From the NCBI GenBank assembly GCA_001600415.1, contig BCJX01000012.1, positions 195,516 through 259,515 of the forward strand: a stretch of 64,000 nt of DNA. The letters run 5' to 3'. The notes below the pieces were generated by a model that saw only the letters and a program-made list of their open reading frames with translations, was not told where the DNA came from and did not search any database. Position numbers and translations under genes: made by a program. The stretch comes from Pascua guehoae (taxonomy: Eukaryota > Basidiomycota > Tremellomycetes > Trichosporonales > Trichosporonaceae). Shown in pieces: positions 43,291 through 54,695 of this stretch. Numbering within the stretch: position 1 is the stretch's first letter; every line of letters begins with the position of its first letter.

Positions 43291-44774
43291 GGCGATGCGG
43301 GTGGGTTTTGGGGGAGGGGGGGGGAGAAAGAAGGAGAGGAAAGGGAGAGAGCGAGTGAGTGGTGAGTTGGAGATGAACGAAGTGCGTAGTTGCAGCCTAG
43401 ACGGGGTGTGGTGGTTGGCTCCCAAGGTCTGCTCCAGGCTGCAGGCTGCAGGCCTCCAGGACCTGGTCAGCCCAGCATCCAGACAGGGCCCACCCAGCAA
43501 GCAGCCCTCGCCTCGGAGCGGCAGGCCAAGCCTGTACTGTAGAGCTAGCTGCCCTTCACCGACAGTCTCCATCGTCAGCCACGGACTGGCTGCCCGCCTA
43601 CTGGCCAGCACCTCTGTCTCTCTTCTTGCTACCAATCTCCAGGTGCCTTTCTGGCGGATGCGACACCCCCCCCTCAGGCATGGCTGCCCACAACTCTTGC
43701 GGCCGGATTACGACGGAGTTATAAAATTCCGATTGTGGCGATCACAAGTTCCGAGTCTCTCCGTCCAATGATTTTGCACCAGTTGACCATCAATCCCCAA
43801 CCCTGCCCGCAGGCACGCTCCGACTCACCATGGGGCCTTCAAAAGAATGCGCTCATGCATACAGAACAGTTAATGCACCTGGCAGAAGGATGCAAGCAAC
43901 AAAACAACGTCTCGCATGTTGTACACACTGACGACGATCAGTTGGATGCTGTTCAGCGACGATTTGGAGCCGTTTGGGGCCGTTTGTTATCATCTGGTAT
44001 CCAAGGCTCGCATGAGGGTCCGATTCGGAAAAAGTTGAGTTTGGCTAGGCTCATGACTGCTCGGCTCGAGGTTGCGACCAAGAGGCGAAGCGAGATTGCT
44101 GCTGCCCCATGCTATCAACCACGCAAACCCGTTTCCAGCTAGAATACTGCAGTAGAACCTGATCTCGGCCTCGATAGCGTCCATGCTTTGACGCGCACGT
44201 GCAGGCCATCTGTCACTGCGCGCCGTGCGTCAACTGCTGCTCTCACTACACTCGTCAGCTCTCGAACCACTCTCTCCGTTGAACGAGCATCTTGTTGTCG
44301 TTCTCGTTTCCAAGCCAAACGCCACTTTGGTCATACATGCTCCAGTCGCTGCGGTCCAATCCTCTTGCTCGCTTCTGTCAGTCGCGCGCACAGATCACAC
44401 GCCATGTCAAGGATCCAATGGTGAGAAACGCGAGCTGGGCCATCTGCACCACGCACAAACATCAGCATCTTACTGACCCCATCTTACTGACCCCATCTTA
44501 CTGACCCCATCTTACTGACCCCGCTGACCTCTATGACCCGACTCGCCCCCGCTCACAGCACGAACGGCAACACACGTACGCCAAACTGCAACACACATAC
44601 GCACATAGCCATCGCATTAAATCCATCGGCCTACGTTGTCTGCATTCCAATGGATGGATGCGAGAATTATACACCTTCGGGTACGAATGTTACTACGTGT
44701 CCAAGGCTTGCGCTAAAGACGAAGAAGAAGTGGGGGGCTCGGGAGGGTTACACCACTCCTACTACTGTTTAAAC
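43291..44774. other. Gene-free spacer upstream of the COX gene
   Basis: No supported gene. It contains a 14-bp tandem repeat at 44467-44522. The composition is less GC-rich than coding DNA. Confidence 0.55.
44467..44522. repeat. 14-bp tandem repeat, four units
   Basis: The unit ATCTTACTGACCCC occurs four times head to tail without mismatch, followed by a partial unit (GCTGACC). Confidence 0.95.
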
Positions 44775-46092
44775 TTAGACGAGCGCAGCAATGGCCCCGG
44801 CAAGGAAGGCACCGGCAGCAAGAGCGAATCCGGGGGCGGCCTTGGTGGCGCCGTTGCCACCACCCTCACCACCGCCGTCGGAACCGTCACCGTTGCCGCC
44901 GCCGTTGCCGTCGCCGGTCGCGACGGGCATGTTGGAGAGGGTCGACGACTCGACGGCGGTCGTGGGCTCGAGCGAGACGGTAGCCTGGCCGTTCTCGACG
45001 GTAAAGTAGTTGGCGGCAACGACGGCACCCATGCTCGACTCGTTGAGGTAAGTGGCAAGGTCAAACGGACCGACGGCGGTGTTCTGCTGCGAGTAGTTGG
45101 CGGGGGCGGTAAAGTTCTCGGGCTGGTCGAAGAGCGCAAAGACGTAGCGGTGGGGGCCCGATCCCTGGGGCGGGTTGGGGCCCGCGTACTCGGTGATGGT
45201 GGTGCCGTCAGAGTAGTTGAGAATGTACTGGCCGTTCGACTCGTTGAGGTGGATCGTGTTGATCAGCCAGTGGAGCGTCTGCGACGTGCCGTTCGCGGGG
45301 GTGCCGACGGGGCCGGCGTCAACGAGCATGGCAGTGTAGTTCTGGAATGGTTAGCCAACATGGCCCCAAGTGCTTGAGAATCCAAGGTAGCATAGGCTAC
45401 TCACCAAGGAGCTGTTGAACGCATCCGAACCGTTCCCGGGCTTGATCAGGAGAACAGCGGGGAAGTTGGCGACAACATCAATGGCGAGCGGCTGGCCGAG
45501 CTCGGTCGACTGCGAGGCAGTGTACTGCGCCTCCATGAGACCCTGGGGGTGGAAGTTGGGGAAGAGGTCGAGCAGCTTCGAGTCTGTGATGTCAGCGAGA
45601 GAACGGAGGAAGGAATAGTGGGGGAAAGGCCAACGACGACGAGCCAGGCATGTCCATAATGAACGTGGAGAGACTCGCGCACCAGAGCACACCCTCGCGC
45701 CGACACGCTGTGGTGGGTGCTCCGCAGACGTGAAGAGCACGGCCATCTTGGCATGGGCTGACGCGACCCGTCAACGAGCAAGACTCACTGTTGAAGTTGG
45801 CAATGATGCCCGCAATTTGGGTACCGTTGAGCTGCTGCTCGGCGGCGCCCGACGCCGAGGCGCTGGGGGCGGCAGAGCCACTGGTGGCCGACGCAGAGCC
45901 GCTGGCGGCCGACCCGGAGTCGGTGGCCGACGAAGCGGCCGACCCGGCGGCAGAGGTAGCAGAACCGGCGACTGAGCCTACAGCAGACGTGGCGGATTCG
46001 ATGGCGGAGCCAGCCGCCGAGGTGACGCTAGCGACGGCCTGGGCGTTGGCGCCAACGGCGAGGAAGGGGAGGAGGAGGGTGTAGGCGAGCAT
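44775..46092 (-). CDS. Secreted PEBP-like protein with GPI-anchor signal
   Basis: Three exons: 46092-45789, 45583-45405 and 45341-44775, joining in frame to 349 aa. A signal peptide (MLAYTLLLPFLAVGANAQA) is followed by a Ser/Ala/Gly-rich stalk (about 20-85) that is a likely O-mannosylation target, then QQLNGTQIAGIIANFN. The folded part has LDLFPNFHPQGLMEAQYTAS, HWLINTIHLNESNGQY and PPQGSGPHRYVFALFDQPENF, the latter a ligand-site block of the phosphatidylethanolamine-binding protein family. Several N-glycosylation sequons are visible. A Gly/Asp linker and a hydrophobic tail (GFALAAGAFLAGAIAALV) fit GPI attachment. It is probably a wall or plasma-membrane surface protein; ligand unknown. Intron 1 is 205 bp. 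Confidence 0.88.
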
Positions 46093-49000
46093 TGTGGGGA
46101 ATGTCGTCAAAGATGAGATGAATGGGGAAGAGAGAGGAACAAGGGGAGGTTGCCCTGGTGTTGCGTCTTTTATGTGGGCCCGATGGACGCGACTGAACAA
46201 AGGCTCGGGGGTGGGAGGGGGTTGGGGCAAGGAAGGCAAGGGCACGGGGGGGAGCGAGGAAGGAAGAAAGGTGCAGAAGAGTAGAGTGTGGTCGTCTTTG
46301 GGTGTGGATACTGTGTACGATCCAACGGTGGGGGTGTGAATGTCACGCCCAGGGAACCAAACACACCCAGGGCATGCCTCTTCGTCTCTCTCCAAAGGGT
46401 AACAAATGCACTGTCCCGTGGCGCCCTCCACCCCCGTGCGCCCTCCCCCGCCCTGCGCCGCTGCCCATCCGGGGTAAGAAAGTGTGGTTGCTGCCTTTGC
46501 TCTGCCCCTCTCTTGATCCGAGAGAGAGAGAGAGACAGAGTTGCTGCTCCTCGCTCCTCGTCCCGCAGTTGGGCTCAGGCCAGAGACACGACAAAAGATA
46601 CAGCAGAGGTTTAGACTCTGCGCCCAAAGTTGCCAGACTTGTCCCTGGCCCTTTTGTCGCTGCACCACACGGCACGCTCCTGGAATCCTTGCTTGCGCTG
46701 CTCGCTTTGTGCTGTGGAGTTGGTTTACCATTCTCGGCGCAGTCGTTTCAAGGCGGTGCAAAACGGTTGTCATTGACGCTCTTGGCCGACGGGAGGCGCC
46801 GCGCGCAGCCTGCCAGGGTCTCTTAGTAGACCTAGTGCACGACGTAAGACGCCGAGGAACACTGACCAGAAAAGGCGCCAGGCGCCATCATGGCTCCCTT
46901 GGTAGTTTCTGTGCAACTCTGGGTATTCTGGCCTGCCTCGGTCCTTGCAGGGCGCACAGACAAATGAGAGAGAGTGGACTGGGCGGTTGTGTTTGAATAC
47001 GTGCTGGGTTTTGGACCCGTTTGGGCTGCCATGCGCGCGTTGCCTCAAAGTTTATCCTTTGCGCGTACCGTACCAACTGGGGGGCGTGCATTGTCAGGCC
47101 CAAACAGGCAAAAGTCACAACATGAGTCACGACCGACCGGGGTGTGTGCCGCCTTGGGTTGCATGACTGACCTTGAACTCTTGATCACTTGATCGCGACA
47201 GAGAGAGGAGACAGGTACCTCGCTCCGATTGCCGTCGAGTGCCGCATGCCGCGTGCCGTTCATGCCGTGCCGTACGTACGTGCGCCTGGCGTCCGTCCCG
47301 GCTTGTGGTGGTCCCTGAATCCTGAATCCCGACTGGGCCCCTCGTCCGGCGGCAAGCAAAAAAAACTCGAGCTTGAAAAAGAGGGCATGAGCATGACGAT
47401 GGAGCACTTGTTGCCCTGAGTGTTCATGAGCCAGAGAGTTCATGTTTCATTGACGACGCCCACTCGCCCCCCCTGCCGGGGTGCATGCGCCAAGTTGCCC
47501 TCTGGAGTCTAGCGGCCGTGCGTATCAGGCAATTCCGACGAGGCTCGGTTACTGCCCCCCAGTCTTACGGGGGCTGGGGGTTGGTTTCGGACAAGCTCGG
47601 TGCGTTGCGTCGTCTCCGGCCAGCCTCTGTGGATGGGTGGATTTCGTTTGCCTCATTTGCGCTCATCCTCGGTTGACAAGGCGAAACGAGCGAGGACAGA
47701 CTGCGCCCCCACCTTGTACCGCTGTCCAAGCGGGGCGTCTGGTGGAGCAGAGGCCGCGACCGTCGTCCATGCCTTGTCTAGCCTTGTCTCAGATGGTCAT
47801 CTGGGTGGGTCCCATTCCCGCCAAACAGCACAGCATCACATCATCGCGCAACGTTGGGCTCGAGCCGTGGCCGCCGACATTGAATTTCTGTACTGAAAAG
47901 GCCTCAACTCGCACCAGACCGCAGTGCGCCAAGCGCCTTGGCGCCTGGTGCAGTCTACTTGGGTGCCTCGCTAGTGCAAGATCGGGCGTGAGAACTCTTG
48001 ATGTCATTGCTTCCGTCGTCCAGAACGACGCCCCCCGCTACTGTACTTGTGCGCACGGCTAATTTCCGAACAGGTCCCCTCAGGCCCGTCAGGGCCATGT
48101 CTGTCCGTCACTCTGGGGCCTTCTGGGTCAACTCTACAATGTCCACATGAACAGGTCGCAAGAGGGCAGGCACCAGATCACCAGAGGCACGGTAGCTAGT
48201 ACGGTAGTGAAAGAAGCTCTCCAATCTCCAACGCTTTGGAGACCTCCACCCACGCGCAACTGAATGGACAGCCGGTATTTCGCAGCACTCGCACCGCGTC
48301 CTGCTCACCCCAGACATTGGGGCCCGCCACTGCCCAGCGCCACCCCACGCCACGGGGCACAAAGTCAGCCAGAATGCAAAATGAAACGGGGCCCGACAAA
48401 AGACCCAGAGCACGCAGAAGCGCGCGGGAGCGCGGTCCAAAAACAAACGACCCAAAGTCGATCATTTCGAGGGAACCAACAGACGCGTCGCAGCGCCCTG
48501 GGTATGCGTCCCTGTCCTATCCATCCTGCATCCTGTCTTGTGTTTTTTTTTTTTTTCTGCAGACCCTGTCCGCTGCGCAATGTCGCCTGGGGGCGTGGTG
48601 CTCCGCTTACGCTGCCTGAAATTCCTACGTCACGATGACATACGCGTGCACCGCCTTAGGGTCATTGGGAGCGTCGAGCTTGGGCAGAGACGAGCAGAGC
48701 GAGGAGAGACGACCAGAGACGAGCGAGGTGGTGCGGGTAAGATGGGAAAGACATTCAGAGTGGAGTGGAATTGGTGTCTCGTCAACTTGCTCCAGCGCGC
48801 ACTCTACCGGTACTGAATGCACATGCACCAGCCCGAGACCGCCCACATGGATCAGTACGCTGTAGCATGACCAGTCGCGTCTCGGTCACGCAGCACACAC
48901 GCCGGGATCAAGCCTCGCCTCACGCTCGCTGCAGGACGCCAAGTGCGGTCCCACTGCCAGGACGCAAAGTAACCATCTAGAGACAGAACCCAGCCCCAAG

Positions 49001-51299
49001 TATACAGAGGGTATCAAAGGAACGAGTAAGGCAGGGATGCCGAGGCAGGCATATGCTCTGCTGCATGCTGCAGACATGCAATGCAGACCTTACAAGAGTC
49101 CGAAGGTCCGCCAGTCTCACCTGCGCCACTACTCGTTCCTTGTACGTTTCGATCAAGCTCACAGTTTGCAGACGCTTCGCGCCTGCCCTGTCACCTCAAC
49201 CAAGCAGAAAATACTGTAGACTCGCACTTGCAGTACGCCGGCAAGACGCACGCCGTTGTGCGCATCCAAGTTGTGCACGCGTGGGACAACGACACTACTG
49301 CCGTCGTGTGCGCTCGCAGCAGCACAAGCACAGTTGCGTTTCACGAGACGAGACATAGCTTGCGCGTGACCGCGTCACGACCTCGGTCCTGCTAGGTGGG
49401 AACCATGATAATTCTGTATGAACGCGCCAAGGGAGTTTGGACGCGATAGCCCGCCCCGTGGTGAAACACTATGGGATGTCTGGGTTGCCCAGCTCGCCTC
49501 AGTTGCATGGGTATTGCGTACAGAACGCTGGACGGCGCAGGACGCAATGTGCATGGACGCGTCTCAGCTGCACCACTGGGTCGCCGTTGTCGCAGTTGTT
49601 GCAGGTGTCGCAGCAGTGGGTCGCAGTCAAACACCTGCTCCACCGTGACCACGGTCGACGTAGCGTCCGAACAGAGTCGATTGTTCGCACTTGGCGTGGG
49701 TGCACCTCGCATCCACAGCGTGCGAGTATCACCTCGCATCCTCCCACCATGTACCGTCACCTCGACCCCAATTCGCTCCACCGACCCCGGACCGACGATA
49801 CCCCGCCATCATCTAGTCTCTCGAGGGGACCGCCTGGCCGCGACGCCAGGCTGATCTATGCGTCCATGACCTTGGCAACGGGTGCAGGCCGTATATTTCC
49901 CAGCGGCGCGCCGCAGTGGGCCCCGCGCACTGGCGACTGACGCTCCCAACCCTCTGACACGCCGCCGACTGACCATCTCGACCGGGCAAGACATCAACCG
50001 TCATTGACGCGTTTGCGCTCTCTGACAGGTGCAACTGGCCTACGCCGGGATGAGGTATAGCGCTCGAGACGTCGAGCCCATCGGGTACGCACGCCACGTG
50101 CGTGGACTGCGTCTTGGCGGCGCCGAGTCTGGGCATTTCCGTCTTGCCCGACGAGTCGTCGAGGGCATATCTCAAGCGCATGCGGCGACAACGCATCGAC
50201 ACTAGGGTGCGCGAGCGGTGCTGGCAGCGTACAGTACCCTCCCCGACTGCGGAGCGGCACGAGGCGAGCACACGTCCGTCACGGGGGATGGACTCGTGAC
50301 CATCGTGAGTGCACCATGCCAGACGAGACGGGGTCATCATGACCGGCAAGCAGCGCCCACCTCCCCAGAATGACCGGCAAGCGCCCACCGCCCAGCCTCC
50401 GGGTCGCAGCGACAAGCCGTTCTGGGTCGGATTGGGTTGCGATTGCCTGTCGGGGTGGAGACGGAGTCGCCCACGGTGTATAGTCGCAGCGACGGGAGGG
50501 CATACTCGTGCCCGACCGGGGTTCGGGTGTTCGGAGACTGCGAGGGCAAGCCGGTCAAAACGAGCCAGGCGAGTGGGGTCGTTTCAGCGCGCGACGCTAG
50601 TTGGCACCCGGCAACCAAAGGCACCGGTTCGAGCGTTTAATACTGTCGCTCAGAAGGCAAGTGTGCAGCTGCCACTCTGGAGGCCGCTTCCTTGGGGTGG
50701 GGGAACACGGGCGGGAAGGGGGTAAGCGTGGACGCGTGAATGGCCCCAGGCTGTTCTTGGCTGGATAGATAGAGGCGCGTGCGGTCCGGAGCGTCGATGT
50801 GAGCTCCCCGTGTGGGGCTCATCCCTTGGTGGTCAACTCCTTGCCCACGTCCATATCTTCGCCGTGTCGGGCCATGTCCATGAACCACCCCATCGCCATG
50901 GCCATGTACCACCGCAATCACCGCCCTTATCCCCAGCAGCTTCCAACCCAAAGCCATCTCGCAGCGGCGGCCGTTTCGAAGACTCCTGGCCCGCGTCCAT
51001 GTCGTCTCTGATAAGGCCTCTAGGCGGCGATATGTGAGCCCGGACACGATACATGCGAATGAAATGATAATGTTATGCTGATTGCAGAGCACCTGCTCTC
51101 CCGCGGCTTCGCCTCTGGCCTGCTCTCCCGCGGCTTCGCCTATGGCTCTCCGTGCCAATACTCTGTCGCCCCTCGCTCACTCGTCGTCCTTCAGTCCCTG
51201 GTCCTCGTTCTCGCAGCCGAAGCCAAGCCCCTGCCATAACCCTTCTCAGAACAATCAGAACCCCTCTCAAACCCCGGCGCAACAAAGCCAGCGACCCAC
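46093..51299. other. 5.2-kb gene-poor stretch
   Basis: None of the open frames here has a recognisable domain, plausible splice-linked extension or coding-like composition. A T-run of about 14 is at 48542-48555. A palindromic patch (CTGCATGCTGCAG) is near 49060-49072. An ATG in good context at 49750 opens a frame of about 60 codons but could not be extended convincingly. No tRNA or TIR pair was found. Confidence 0.5.
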
Positions 51300-52787
51300 T
51301 CAATCCCCCAAGCCCCCACGCGTCTCGCGATCCCTCGCCCGCCGCCGCAGCCCGCGGGGCACAAATACGAGCGAGCTCTCCATCCCCGCCATCTTGGCGG
51401 CGAGGGCGTCCATGTCGACGTCGAGCTCGTCGAGGGGATAGGCGGGCACCTCGTGCGCATGTGACGTGGCAGCGTGTGGGCGTCCCGCTGCGTGCCCGAT
51501 GGGTCGGTGCCCATGGACGTTGGTGTGGGTGTTGGGGTTGCGCTTCCTTGGGCTGGTCGGTGCGTCCCCTGTCGCCCTCGTCCCGTTTGCTCCAGCGGCC
51601 GTACCCCCGCTTGACACCGGTGGCTCTCGGCGGGGGCGGATTAGGCTCGCTGCCGGGCCGTCGGTGCGTGTGATGAGGTTCAGCTGAGGGTTAGTGCTCC
51701 GGACGTGTCACATCGACTTACGCCGTGGTTTGTGATGCTGAAGAAGTAGGCGACGGGGTAGTCTGGCCGTCAGCAGAGGTGCGAGGGGATATGAGCAGTC
51801 TTGGTGGGTCTTGTAGAGTCACCATCACAGGACCACATGCAACACCGTCATGAGAGAGCACCGTTGGACAACTTGCAGTGGACACCACAGGACCCAACAC
51901 TACACGACCCAGCCGTTGCCATGAGTCACACACGCGCAACCCCCATTCCACACTCACGGTGTTTCTCGATCAGGTGCAGGCGCCGTTTCTTGGGCGTGAG
52001 AAAGACTTTTCCGCACTGGTCCTGGGGGAGAAAGCATGCGAACTGCAGGTCAGGAGTCAGCACTAACACAACCAACGTGGGCAAGGTGGGGCAGTCGGCC
52101 TCTACAAGGAGCTCTCTCGACATGGCCGGCTGCGTCCTGCCCACACCGTCCGCTGGTTGCACGTACAATCTTCTCTCCGCGTTCCTGGCGCTCGCGCGCA
52201 ATCGGGTCGTGTGTCTCGGTACCGTGCTGTCGTCAGCTGTGCCCTTTGTGCTGTCTAGGTGTCGGAGCGTGCAATGGTGTCCCACTGGGGTCGAGCCACA
52301 CCAAGCCCCGCGCCTCGCGCCAGACCTGGGACACCGCACGTCCACTCCCTTGCCAACTCACGAGCTCCAACAACCTCTCGTCCGGAAACACCTTTCCACA
52401 CTCGCGCCACCTCTGCCGAACGCCAAACATCGGCGCACGCCCCGCAAACTGCTCGGGGACGACGAGGACCGACTCGCCCTCCCCAGCCCGTCCGGGCTTA
52501 TCGCGAATGGGCACGCGGCAGACCCAGCGGTGCATCGTGGCCTGGTGCGCGTCCAGCTCGCCCTGCGACCCAAACGCCTGCGACCCGCCCGGCTGCGAGC
52601 ATGTCGGCGGGAGCGTGCACAGAAACTCCTTTGGTGGGGACGGCGCGCGGTGGTATTTTGCCGCCCGTACTGGAGAACCCAGGGGGGACAGCGATGGATC
52701 CCTGTCGCCGTCGAGGTCCACGTCCGAGTCGTCCGACGACGACGACACGGAGCGCGCGCGCTTGCGAGGCTCAGACTCCAGGTCCAT
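51300..52787 (-). CDS. C2H2 zinc-finger protein, ZNF511-like
   Basis: Five exons: 52787-52362, 52226-52167, 52042-51958, 51762-51722 and 51683-51300, joining in frame to 331 aa. A basic/Ser/Asp N-terminus (KRARSVSSSSDDSD) is followed by a first degenerate finger (FLCTLPPTCSQ..H), a Cys/His pair around RECGKVFPDERLLELH, then HDPIARERQERGEKI, and a last finger FACFLPQDQCGKVFLTPKKRRLHLIEKHHYP followed by VAYFFSITNHG. The order and the HDPxARERQxRGEKI block resemble animal and fungal ZNF511 homologues, a poorly characterised nuclear family. The tail has LDELDVDMDALAAKM, a short acidic helix. No function beyond nucleic-acid or protein binding can be assigned. Introns range from 38 to 195 bp. Confidence 0.8.
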
Positions 52788-53788
52788 GCGGGTGTTGGCC
52801 GGGGTGGTGGGTGGGTGTGGGAGTGGTGGCAACGTTTGGAATCTGTCTTGTTGGTGTCAGAAGATGGGCCGGACCGCCTCCACAACGATGGTTCATCGAG
52901 TGGCAGCGGAAGCAAATTTCCCCGTGGGGTATAAAGGATCGCCCATCTCTTCGGCTTCCAGATCGACATCTATAATAGAATACGAAGACGATCCTTGAAC
53001 AAAAAGAGGCACGTTTCGAGGGACTGCATCCGCGTGCCCCGCATCATTAACGTCTCCTCCGAAGACAAACTATATGGGCTGTGGTTTACACATGGCCAAG
53101 TGGGGGAGTTTGTTTTGTTGGCAACGGGCGGCGGAGGACTTGAGGACATGGGGGGACATAGCAGGTTACCAGAAAGGCTTGATACACAGCTGTCAGTCGC
53201 TTAAGCTACAGATATTGACGGGTTGAAAGGGAATATGATATTCGCACTGTCAGGCTCGACGGTCCTCTCATGAAGTCTAACAGGATGTACTCGGTCGACC
53301 AAGCCAAATGGAGCCATTTTTGGGCTACTGATATGTCCCCGTTCTCAAGAACAGGACTTCACACCAGCACTTCTGCATTGGTAGCGAAGACAGCTATGAG
53401 TCACACTAGGATTTTCCCCTTTTTCTTCCTTCGGTTTGACAGTACAACACGCCGCTGAACTTGGTTAATATGCACGATTTTAATATCATCCGACCTCCTC
53501 CTCAATTTTGCCTCGCCGACCCAATTCCAGACAACCCACATCTCCTGAATCGGCTGTGTCCCATGGTGTCATTGTTGCCTGCTCATGATGTCTTGAGCTG
53601 CCATACTATGTGGACAGTATAGAAGTTGCATCAGTTGACGTTCTATACCAGTTAGTTAATTTGCGCCAGGACGGAACCCATTTTACCAATATACTCGATT
53701 GCACCTCTCCTAAGCCACTGGGTTCTCCAACGCCGCTCAGCGCAGTCTTAATCGATGAGGCAAAAGGTGCAAAAGGTACAACAGATAA

Positions 53789-53878
53789 GCCCATTATGGG
53801 GCTCGAACCCATGACATTTTGATTGCTTACACACATGGTAGTAAGAGTCAAACTATCTACCGACTGATATAAACGGGC
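53789..53878 (-). tRNA. tRNA-Lys: tRNA-Lys (CTT) with an intron of about 18 nt
   Basis: On the minus strand, acceptor GCCCGTT pairs with AATGGGC (one G-T). D-stem TATC pairs with GATA around AGTCGGTA. Anticodon stem TTTGA pairs with TCAAA; the loop CTCTTA gives anticodon CTT, with an intron of about 18 nt after position 37. The T-arm is ATGGG-TTCGAGC-CCCAT. T4 runs follow downstream. The D-stem and anticodon stem are AU-rich compared with usual fungal tRNA-Lys, but the changes keep pairing. Confidence 0.85.
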
Positions 53879-54308
53879 AAACCAACAGCTGTACGGCAAC
53901 GGAGGCATCATGCGCGCCAAGTCCGGCTCCCGGGCTCCCTTGACAGCTCGACGTTTCTCAGCAGCACGGTATGTCCGAGACGTAGTCCCTAAATTAGCGC
54001 ATGCTGTCGAAGTCCGAGAGGCGGCACTATTAACACTATTCGACATTGTTCAACAATATATACTGAATACCTGAATGCAACTGGTGCGCCACAAAGCGCT
54101 CTGTCGCATTCCCTCAGCCGCCTTCGTTCTGCTACGCGACATCAAATTCAGGTCGAAGGGAGGCTGTCACCATTCACATGTGGCTAGTTAATAGACGGGG
54201 AATAACCAGCAACTGCCTCTCTGGACATGAAGGGGCATTTACACGTTTCGTCTCAGCATAGGCACGGACCCTGGGCAAACTGGCCCGTCTGTCCCATAAA
54301 AAGCATCA

Positions 54309-54695
54309 GCTCTCGTGGTGTAGTGGGTATCATACTCTCTTACGGTCAGTCCTAAGCTACTGTAGTCTTCCGGATCGGTACGTGGCTCTGGCACGCGCCA
54401 CACGCGCCACAGCGCGCACAGTGCACAGCGGCGCCACGTCTAGGGTCCAGCAGGTGGCCAAGTGCCACACCTCCAGGCCTCCTCCTTGTTTTCAAACAGC
54501 GACGACGAGCACTACTCGATATCGGCTATAACGATCATGTGCCAAACTCGGCCCAGAGAGGTGGGAGGGTACGGAAAACACGCTGGAATGCTCAAATCTC
54601 GCCGGAAACCACTTTACGAAGACACGCGGTTGGGCTGGTGGCGGCCAACCGCGCGTTTTCGTAAAGTGGGCCCCGGTTCGACTCCAGGCGAGGGC
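54309..54695 (+). pseudogene. Split tRNA-like element (Val-like) with about 310 bp between halves
   Basis: The 5' piece (54309 to about 54345) reads GCTCTCG, TG, a D-arm GTGTAGTGGGTATCATAC and the start of an anticodon loop CTTACGG. The 3' piece (about 54663-54695) has an anticodon-strand candidate AAAGT, the T-arm CCCGG-TTCGACT-CCAGG with one mismatch, and CGAGGGC. The acceptor strands GCTCTCG and CGAGGGC pair at all seven positions (one G-T), which ties the two pieces together. A TTTT run follows at 54717. Normal nuclear tRNA introns are far shorter, and the D- and anticodon stems are imperfect, so a disrupted gene is likelier than an active one. Identity Val(TAC) is tentative. Confidence 0.5.
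54609..54669. repeat. Very strong hairpin, stem of about 25 bp
   Basis: Arms CCACTTTACGAA (54609-54620) and TTCGTAAAGTGG (54658-54669) are exact complements. CGCGGTTGG (54625-54633) and CCAACCGCG (54645-54653) continue the stem after a 4-bp section with one mismatch and one G-T. The loop is 11 nt. It lies directly against, and slightly overlaps, the 3' part of the split tRNA-like element. Confidence 0.9.

Noticed and set aside
46540..46590. GAGAGAGA dinucleotide run as a promoter element
   Set aside because: A short simple repeat without a neighbouring gene start.
49750..50299. Possible gene starting at ATG 49750 with exons near 50039 and 50102
   Set aside because: I could not find a set of splice sites giving a consistent frame, and no part matches a known family.
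50610..50640. GGTTCGAGC resembling a tRNA B-box
   Set aside because: There is no A-box, acceptor pairing or anticodon arm at the required distances on the plus strand.
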